NCBI GenBank assembly: GCA_030830945.1
Contig: JAURLY010000292.1
Location: 1 to 9,233, forward strand
Direction of reading: 5' to 3'
Length of the DNA: 9,233 nt
Source of the DNA: Gammaproteobacteria bacterium
GTDB lineage: Bacteria > Pseudomonadota > Gammaproteobacteria > Pseudomonadales > GM7GCV1
The position numbers were made by a program, and so were the translations under genes. Of the stretch, positions 4,418 through 9,233 are shown piece after piece; positions within the stretch are counted from its first letter, which is position 1, and each line of letters begins with the position of its first letter. Under the pieces are notes generated by a model that ran no database searches, was not told where the DNA came from, and saw only the letters and a list, made by a program, of their open reading frames with translations.

Positions 4418-7400
4418 CTAAAATTGCCAGTCAAAGCTGATTGAAAAATTGCGGCCTTCACCGTACTGACGAAAAACCTGACCACCCTGTGTGTACTCAA
4501 CGTCCGTATCCAGCAAGTTGTTAATCTTGGCCTGTAGCGTCCCGCTGGATCCCAGCTCAATGCTGTAGTTGAAATTCACTGACAGGCGCGGTTCCTGAAT
4601 AATGTCTGGCTGCCCCGAGACACCCACATCGCGGATGCTCTCGCCGTTTTGGTTGAACAGAAGGGTGAATTCCTGACCGTGCTCCAAATCGTCCCAGCCA
4701 AAAATCAGGTTGAATGTGTAATCCGGCTGTCCCTGAAGTTTGCGCGTGGGCTGGCCGACAACGACCGATTCGGACTCGATAATGGCCGCGTTACCAGACA
4801 CAAACAGGGATTGGGTAAAACCTTCGTTTAAGGGCAAGTCGCGACGTGCGTCTATTTCTATGCCGTATATCTCAGCCGAGTCTGCATTAGCAAAAGTCCG
4901 GCTATTACCCGCTGTACCAGATGCGGTCAGGGCCACACGTTCGATGGCGTTTTCAATATCCTTGTAAAAAAGTGCCGCTTTTACGGTATCTTCATAGTCA
5001 CCGTAATACTCCCAGCGCAGGTCGTAGTTATCGATGCTGGAAATCTTTAGAAATGGATTACCACGAACTCGAACATCACTGAATTCGTCGTCGTAGAACA
5101 CCGCGTTAGAGGTTTCCTTGAAATCCGGCCGTGACACAGTGCTGGATGCCGCAAAACGTAGTTGCTGACCCTCGGCGAAATACCAGTTAATACCCAGACT
5201 GGGTAATAACTCTGTTTCATCGAGCCTGGATTGAACGGCTTCCTGGGCACCGGCCAATGCAAAGGTATCTGTTACCTGCTGAAAATCTTCATAGCGAGCG
5301 CCGACAATCACATCGAGCTCATTGTTTAAGCTGTTTTCTGCTGAGAGGTAAAGGCTATTAAGATCCAGTTCAGCCTCGTACTCATCGCTGGGAAGTGTTT
5401 CTTCGTTAAACGCAAAGCCGGTCGCCTGGTTCCCGGTAACGGTGTCCAGATTAATCACATCACTAAACCGTAGGTTCGGCGAATTCACATCGACGACAAA
5501 ACGATTGCCCAACCAGCCATAGGTAGCCGACTCGGTTTCCCGCTCGCGGTGAATAGCCTGGGCACCAAATTCCAGCAGGGTATCCCACTGGTCAATCAGC
5601 TGCAGATCCCAGTCAAAGTCCAACGACCCGTCCAGATTTTTGTCCGTCAATTCATCCCAACGACGTCCGGCATCTGCCACATTCAGGGTATAGGGCGCAT
5701 TCTCGGAATTTTGATTAAAGCGAACCTCGCGACGATCCGGCGCATAGCGCCAGGCCTGACTGCCAGTGATCTGCCACTCTGCAGCCAAGTCACTAAAGTA
5801 ATGTTCACCGCGGATTTGCTGGGACACAAACTGGCGTTCTTCCCAAATGATAGTGTGGTACTGCGTTGGGTTTAACGAATCGCCATCCAGCCCCTGTGTG
5901 GTTTTTACCGAGCTCTCGGTATTTCGGGAAATCATGGTGACAGATTCAAAACTGCTATCGCCTATGTTTAACCCAATAGACAACATGCCGCTGAGGTCAA
6001 TAACGTTGGCTACTTCATCTGTGATGAAGTCATTGGCGATATCACCTACTGTTCCCGTTTCATTGCCAGCGTTGTAAGTTCGTTCAATGCCATTCTCCTG
6101 GCGACTCCAGCCATTGCTGTAATTACCTGCGGCAAAAAATCCCATTTCTGCATCGCCAACGTAAAAGACATCGCCGTAGTTGGCACCCAGGGAGAAATCC
6201 GGGTTAGCGCTATCAGTCACCAGATCCATGTCATCCAGCAACATGATGCTCGCTATATGATTGAGCTTGGTTTCCTGACCAATGGAAAGTTCATCCCCGG
6301 CTTCACTGTCAAAAAGGCCTGATATTGCCTTTACCGCCCCGGGTTCGTTTCTGGCTGAACCATCCTCGAAGCCAAAAAAGTCAAAATCTCCATCAATGGG
6401 ATCCACGGCCACATCTTTTCCGCTAACCGCAGTGTTGCCGCCCATGCTTACCGAAATTTTCCCAGTGCGCTGATCCGGGAATGCGCGCGTATTGATGACC
6501 AGATTACCGCCGGTACTCTCACCAGGCATACGTGCCTGGAAAGTTTTAAGAATATCCAGTTGCTGAACCATGTTGCTGGGAAATAAATCCAGCGGAACGG
6601 TCCGTTTGGTCGGATCCGTACTGGGCATGGTCGAGCCATTTAACGTGGTAGTGATGTACCTGCCACCGAGACCCCGAATAAACACATACTTGTCGTCCTG
6701 AACGGTAATCGCGGGCATGCGACCGATCGATGCCGCCACATCCGAACCGCCAAAACGCGCCAGTTCTTCAATTCCCATGGTATTAACCACACCACTGGAA
6801 AATTCTTCACTTTCTCCAAAGCTGGAAAGGCTCATGGTAGCGACGATGACCGCTTCTTCTATCTGGCCGATCTCAGGCATTGCGATGGATAAGCCAGACA
6901 TTCTGGATGAGGTGCCAGAAGTCAGATAGACGTCTTCACTCTGTGTTAAATTCGATATCAGGCGAATCTGCTTGTCCTCTACCTGAGTATTGGCATCCTC
7001 GTGAGTAACATTCACCCTGTAGACGCCCCTGGGGGCTTCAATGCTGAACTGACCATCCGTGTCTGTAACAACTTCACCAACACCTTCAAGCTCTACAACC
7101 GCCCCTTCTGCACCCGACCCAGAGAGATAGACCCGGCCCTGATACACACCGCGAGCAGCATTTGCCCGCTCAGAAGCGGATTCAGACAGGAAATAATGCT
7201 CAACGGAGGTTTGCGGATTGTCACTGGCCGAATCGATCATGATAGCCACGTCGACATACTGTCGATCAGCGCTGTCCAGACGCATACTGTGAAGCACCTG
7301 TCCATCCTGTATAACCTGCAGGCTATGACCTCCACCCGATAAGTCCATCTCGGCAAGGCCAGCTGACGAAAGTTCTTCTTGTTGCGTACCATCCAGCCTG

Positions 7401-7531
7401 ACCACAGCACCTGATAAAGGGTTTCCATCCCTGGAAACAAAGACTGATAGTTCATTTTCAGCCAATACAGAAAGGGGGGCGATGCCTAGAAAAAGAGCAA
7501 CCAAACATCTAAAAAAAACATGATTTTTCAT
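4418..7531 (-). CDS. TonB-dependent outer-membrane receptor with two N-terminal carboxypeptidase-regulatory-like domains
   Basis: A 1037-residue outer-membrane transporter. Signal peptide 1-24 ends in VLA. Two beta-sandwich domains of the carboxypeptidase-regulatory/Cna-B type follow, at about 25-95 and 128-205 (the second reads GRVYLSGSGAEGAVVELEG with TDTDGQFSIEAPRG). A TonB-box-like EEAVIVA is at 225-231. The plug, about 240-352, includes VFIRGLGGRYITTTLNG (283-299), STDPTKRTVPLDLFPSN (304-320) and STGGNLVINTRAFP (339-352). The 22-strand barrel fills the rest and ends in the aromatic FSISFDWQF, as expected for BAM insertion. Active import would need TonB-ExbB-ExbD, not seen here apart from the small TonB-domain protein at 1366. 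The substrate cannot be read from sequence; four Pho-box repeats upstream and phoB next door point to phosphorus-limited expression, so a phosphorus compound or a cofactor for its use is plausible. The Shine-Dalgarno is weak (GGA). It heads an operon with the lipoprotein. Confidence 0.9.
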   Translation of the reverse strand: MKNHVFFRCLVALFLGIAPLSVLAENELSVFVSRDGNPLSGAVVRLDGTQQEELSSAGLAEMDLSGGGHSLQVIQDGQVLHSMRLDSADRQYVDVAIMIDSASDNPQTSVEHYFLSESASERANAARGVYQGRVYLSGSGAEGAVVELEGVGEVVTDTDGQFSIEAPRGVYRVNVTHEDANTQVEDKQIRLISNLTQSEDVYLTSGTSSRMSGLSIAMPEIGQIEEAVIVATMSLSSFGESEEFSSGVVNTMGIEELARFGGSDVAASIGRMPAITVQDDKYVFIRGLGGRYITTTLNGSTMPSTDPTKRTVPLDLFPSNMVQQLDILKTFQARMPGESTGGNLVINTRAFPDQRTGKISVSMGGNTAVSGKDVAVDPIDGDFDFFGFEDGSARNEPGAVKAISGLFDSEAGDELSIGQETKLNHIASIMLLDDMDLVTDSANPDFSLGANYGDVFYVGDAEMGFFAAGNYSNGWSRQENGIERTYNAGNETGTVGDIANDFITDEVANVIDLSGMLSIGLNIGDSSFESVTMISRNTESSVKTTQGLDGDSLNPTQYHTIIWEERQFVSQQIRGEHYFSDLAAEWQITGSQAWRYAPDRREVRFNQNSENAPYTLNVADAGRRWDELTDKNLDGSLDFDWDLQLIDQWDTLLEFGAQAIHRERETESATYGWLGNRFVVDVNSPNLRFSDVINLDTVTGNQATGFAFNEETLPSDEYEAELDLNSLYLSAENSLNNELDVIVGARYEDFQQVTDTFALAGAQEAVQSRLDETELLPSLGINWYFAEGQQLRFAASSTVSRPDFKETSNAVFYDDEFSDVRVRGNPFLKISSIDNYDLRWEYYGDYEDTVKAALFYKDIENAIERVALTASGTAGNSRTFANADSAEIYGIEIDARRDLPLNEGFTQSLFVSGNAAIIESESVVVGQPTRKLQGQPDYTFNLIFGWDDLEHGQEFTLLFNQNGESIRDVGVSGQPDIIQEPRLSVNFNYSIELGSSGTLQAKINNLLDTDVEYTQGGQVFRQYGEGRNFSISFDWQF

Positions 7532-7646
7532 TCAAAATCCAGACCAAGAAAACTATGTTTCGGGTTAGCGGAATTTCAAGTTTTAGAGTTGCTGACCACC
7601 AAGTCGGAAAGCACCCTGCCTCTAATTCTCGAGCAAGGTAACAGTG

Positions 7647-7690
7647 CGAGATGACAGCAAAATGCCGGTTTAATGACAACTAAATGACAG
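7647..7690 (-). promoter_or_regulatory. Array of four tandem Pho-box 11-mers upstream of the receptor operon
   Basis: Reading the minus strand from 7690 down, four contiguous 11-bp units occur: CTGTCATTTAG, TTGTCATTAAA, CCGGCATTTTG, CTGTCATCTCG. The first, second and fourth match the CTGTCAT core of PhoB boxes at 7, 6 and 7 of 7 positions; the third is degenerate (CCGGCAT) but in register. The orientation is towards the receptor gene, whose start is 116 nt from the last unit. A weak -10, TACCTT (7640-7635), lies 10 nt after the last core. Control by PhoB is inferred from the match. Confidence 0.82.
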
Positions 7691-7731
7691 GTTATCTTTT
7701 GACTAAACGGCGTAATTCTTGGTGATCGCCG

Positions 7732-7761
7732 TTGTCTATACACTCAGGATTTGAGTAGAAT
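7732..7761 (+). promoter_or_regulatory. Candidate sigma-70 promoter for RHH paralogue 2
   Basis: TTGTCT (7732-7737), 18 bp, then TAGAAT (7756-7761), matching 4 of 6 and 5 of 6 consensus bases. Transcription would begin about 24 nt before ATG 7792. The -35 lies inside TTGTCTATAC, which resembles TTGTCTAGAC upstream of the other RHH gene, so an operator for autoregulation is possible here. Confidence 0.5.
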
Positions 7762-7791
7762 GCAGGGCCCAATTCCAATGTAAAATTGCGC

Positions 7792-7974
7792 ATGGCTGGC
7801 AAGAAAAAAGACAAGAAAAAACCCAAGGATTCCCAGCTAATTATTCGCATCAACCGGGTAGAGCGAGATCAATTTCTCGATATTTGCGACGAAATGGACA
7901 CGACTGCAGCGCGCGAGATTCGGAAATTTATTCGCAAATTCATCAAAAAGAATAAAGACAATGTCGACGACTAA
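7792..7974 (+). CDS. Small ribbon-helix-helix protein, paralogue 2
   Basis: A 60-residue protein from ATG 7792. An in-frame TTG at 7786 would add only two residues. Neither start has a clear Shine-Dalgarno. A Lys-rich arm (residues 4-12) precedes a ribbon-helix-helix pattern: strand DSQLIIRIN, helix A RVERDQFLDICDEMD, helix B TTAAREIRKFIRKFIKKN. It shares DICDEMDT and AARE and is 30/41 identical to the protein at 1839-2024, but the DNA has diverged visibly, so the duplication is not recent. It is divergent from the receptor operon and convergent with phoB, whose stop is 33 bp away. The tail is mixed acidic (DNVDD). A DNA-binding role, perhaps on its own promoter or the neighbouring operon, is inferred from the fold only; no known member of the family is recognised. 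Confidence 0.82.
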   Translation: MAGKKKDKKKPKDSQLIIRINRVERDQFLDICDEMDTTAAREIRKFIRKFIKKNKDNVDD

Positions 7975-8007
7975 AATGTCGTCTGGAAACATTACGTCGA
8001 TTGAGTT

Positions 8008-8700
8008 CTATTCCGGCACAGCCATCCGGTAGCCAAACCCTCGCACCGTTTGCACATAGTTTTCGTAGCCGAAAGGTTCCAGCGCCTTTCGCAGACGACG
8101 AATGTGGACATCGATCGTGCGCTCATCAATATACACATTGTTACCCCAGACATTGTTTAACAACTGCTCGCGGGTAAATGCGCGGTTTTGATGCATAAGA
8201 AAAAATTCGAGCAGCCGGTATTCGGTGGGGCCCAGGCTGACTGGCTTGCCCGTAATAGTGACCGACCTGGCCGAGGGATCCATAATCATCTCATCGATCG
8301 AAATCGGCGAATCCGAAATCTCCGACGCCACGCGACGGAAAATGGTTTTGATTCGGGCAACCAGCTCACGCGGTGAAAACGGCTTGGAGATGTAGTCGTC
8401 GGCACCGGCATCCAGACCTTTGACCAGCGATTCTTCCTCGGCTTTGGCCGTCAGCATGATGACCGGGATTTTCTTGGTGTCCGGATTGCGACGCCAGCGA
8501 CGCAGCAATTCAATGCCTGACACCTCAGGCATCATCCAGTCCAACAGAACCAGATCTGGCAGATCATCGACGATGCTTACCTGGGCTTCGTAAGCGTTCT
8601 TTGCCTCGATACAGCGAAAATTCGCCATCTCAAGCGCAACACGAAGCATGTCGCGAATCGCGGCTTCGTCATCAACAATCAGTACGGTCTTGTTATCCAT
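8008..8700 (-). CDS. phoB: Phosphate regulon response regulator PhoB
   Basis: A 230-residue OmpR-type response regulator of normal length. The receiver domain (about 3-122) has the acidic pair D10-D11, phosphoacceptor D54 in LLDWMMPEVSG, T84 in MLTAK and K106 in ISKPFSPRE. The C-terminal winged-helix domain (about 130-228) has the PhoB-type recognition region REQLLNNVWGNNVYIDERTIDVHIRRLRKAL and ends NYVQTVRGFGYRM. The DWMMP and GADDYISKPFSPRELVARIK stretches look like pseudomonad and other gammaproteobacterial PhoB. When phosphorylated under low phosphate it should bind Pho boxes and recruit sigma-70 RNA polymerase. Its own promoter carries a Pho box, suggesting autoactivation. The sensor kinase gene phoR, usually directly downstream, is absent; a convergent RHH gene lies there instead. 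AGG 8 nt before the ATG may act as the ribosome site. An OmpR-family paralogue of PhoB is the less likely alternative. Confidence 0.92.
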   Translation of the reverse strand: MDNKTVLIVDDEAAIRDMLRVALEMANFRCIEAKNAYEAQVSIVDDLPDLVLLDWMMPEVSGIELLRRWRRNPDTKKIPVIMLTAKAEEESLVKGLDAGADDYISKPFSPRELVARIKTIFRRVASEISDSPISIDEMIMDPSARSVTITGKPVSLGPTEYRLLEFFLMHQNRAFTREQLLNNVWGNNVYIDERTIDVHIRRLRKALEPFGYENYVQTVRGFGYRMAVPE

Positions 8701-8740
8701 AGATCAAACCTGGTCACAGGGCATAGTTTCAATGCCGCGG

Positions 8741-8774
8741 ATTTTATGAAGCTAATGTGACGTTCACGTGACAC
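8741..8774 (-). promoter_or_regulatory. Pho-box promoter of phoB
   Basis: On the minus strand, GTGTCACGTGA (8774-8764) and ACGTCACATTA (8763-8753) form two 11-bp units with 5 of 7 and 4 of 7 matches to the CTGTCAT core (one higher each if the common CTGTCAC variant is used). TAAAAT (8746-8741), a 5 of 6 match to the -10, starts exactly 10 nt after the second core. The third in-register unit, GCTTCATAAAA, overlaps this -10. A hairpin-forming CACTAT/ATAGTG (8772-8787) borders the upstream side. Confidence 0.75.
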
Positions 8775-8809
8775 TATCTCAATAGTGCCCAAATCTGGCA
8801 ATAAAATGC

Positions 8810-8839
8810 GGGGGCAGAGTAATTTTTTACTATGACCCC
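8810..8839. repeat. REP-like palindrome in the phoB-ugd intergenic region
   Basis: Arms GGGGGCAGAGTAA (8810-8822) and TTACTATGACCCC (8827-8839) pair at 11 of 13 positions around a TTTT loop. The sequence closely resembles the GGGGTCAGAGTAA / TTACTCTGACCCC palindromes often scattered through bacterial genomes in company with Y1 (REP-associated tyrosine) transposases. Only one copy is in the window and no transposase is present. It would lie in the ugd leader if transcription starts upstream of it. Confidence 0.55.
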
Positions 8840-8918
8840 ATATTTACTCAATTTCACCAAATAGCAACAACAGCAGTTAAACTACACCGCTTTCCAAAGT
8901 ATCAGCTAAAAAATAGTT

Positions 8919-9233
8919 ATGACGAAGACGTACAAAATTGCGGTAGCCGGAACCGGCTACGTTGGCCTATCCAACGCTATATTGCTCTCACAACGCAACG
9001 AAGTGGTTGCACTGGATATCGACCAGGGCAAAGTCGATCTGATCAATCAGCGTAAGTCGCCGATTGAAGACAAAGAGATCGAAGACTTCCTTGCCAATAA
9101 ATCACTTAACCTGAGCGCTACGACCGACAAGCATCAAGCCTACGAAAGTGCGGACTTCGTCATCATCGCCACCCCCACCAACTACGATCCCAAGGCCAAC
9201 TACTTTGATACCTCCACCGTAGAGAGCGTTATC
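8919..9233 (+). CDS. ugd: UDP-glucose 6-dehydrogenase, 5' part
   Basis: The first 105 residues of a gene that runs off the right edge. The enzyme oxidises UDP-glucose to UDP-glucuronate with two NAD+, supplying capsule, exopolysaccharide or lipid A modification. The NAD-binding Rossmann start is IAVAGTGYVGLSNA (residues 7-20, GxGxxG), followed by VVALDID with the acidic residue that binds the ribose, SPIEDKEIEDFL, and ATPTNYDPKANYFDTSTVESVI, which is very close to the E. coli Ugd/KfiD type. Full-length members have about 390 residues. The ATG at 8919 has only a weak A-rich ribosome site; the next in-frame sequence begins right at the conserved beta strand, so the start is credible. It is divergent from phoB, with a REP-like palindrome about 80 nt upstream. 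Family call is firm; which sugar pathway it feeds is not visible. Confidence 0.92.
   Translation, partial: MTKTYKIAVAGTGYVGLSNAILLSQRNEVVALDIDQGKVDLINQRKSPIEDKEIEDFLANKSLNLSATTDKHQAYESADFVIIATPTNYDPKANYFDTSTVESVI

Noticed and set aside
7966..7983. GACGAC/GTCGTC inverted repeat at the end of RHH paralogue 2 as a terminator
   Set aside because: No T-run follows, and half of the stem is coding; it is too weak to call.
1..9233. CRISPR array, tRNA or rRNA genes
   Set aside because: No regularly spaced repeats, no cloverleaf-like sequence with a CCA end, and no rRNA-like stretch was seen on either strand.

Overview
The window looks like a piece of a gammaproteobacterial chromosome of intermediate GC content. 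The PhoB, ThiF and UDP-glucose dehydrogenase sequences are of gammaproteobacterial type, and the long TonB-dependent receptor paired with a lipoprotein is a style common in marine and polymer-degrading members of the class. The genus cannot be named from sequence alone.

Layout. Positions 3-1148 (+) hold the 3' end of an aminoglycoside/choline/thiamine-kinase-fold phosphotransferase, followed 12 bp later by a ThiF/MoeB-type adenylyltransferase; the pair suggests thiamine metabolism. Positions 1149-1752 hold an AT-rich regulatory region and a small exported protein made almost only of a TonB C-terminal domain. A bidirectional terminator (1774-1804) separates it from a convergent small ribbon-helix-helix (RHH) protein gene (1839-2024, -). 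At 2314-2799 (+) lies an in-frame chimera: the first ~50 residues of an MJ1255-type glycosyltransferase joined to the end of the S1 domain and basic tail of the transcription accessory protein Tex. A second bidirectional terminator (2820-2847) closes it and the convergent operon at 7531-2869 (-). That operon encodes a 1037-residue TonB-dependent outer-membrane receptor and a 495-residue acidic, probably beta-helical lipoprotein. A second RHH paralogue (7792-7974, +) and phoB (8008-8700, -) follow. A divergent region with a REP-like palindrome leads into the start of ugd (8919 to the window end, +).

What ties the region together is phosphate control. Sites resembling PhoB boxes (11-bp direct repeats with a CTGTCAT-like core) occur in front of phoB (two repeats plus a TAAAAT -10 at the expected 10-nt spacing), in front of the receptor-lipoprotein operon (four 11-mers in tandem), in front of the chimera (two repeats), and, in reverse orientation, in front of the small TonB-domain gene. 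The simplest reading is an outer-membrane uptake system switched on by phosphate starvation beside its own regulator, with two paralogous RHH proteins as possible local regulators. The substrate is unknown. No phoR lies directly downstream of phoB.

Most unusual items: the glycosyltransferase-Tex chimera under a Pho-type promoter, the fourfold Pho-box array, the RHH paralogues bracketing the receptor operon, and a family of GTNTANAC palindromes in front of the TonB-domain and RHH genes. All functional links are inference from sequence reading; no database search was run.
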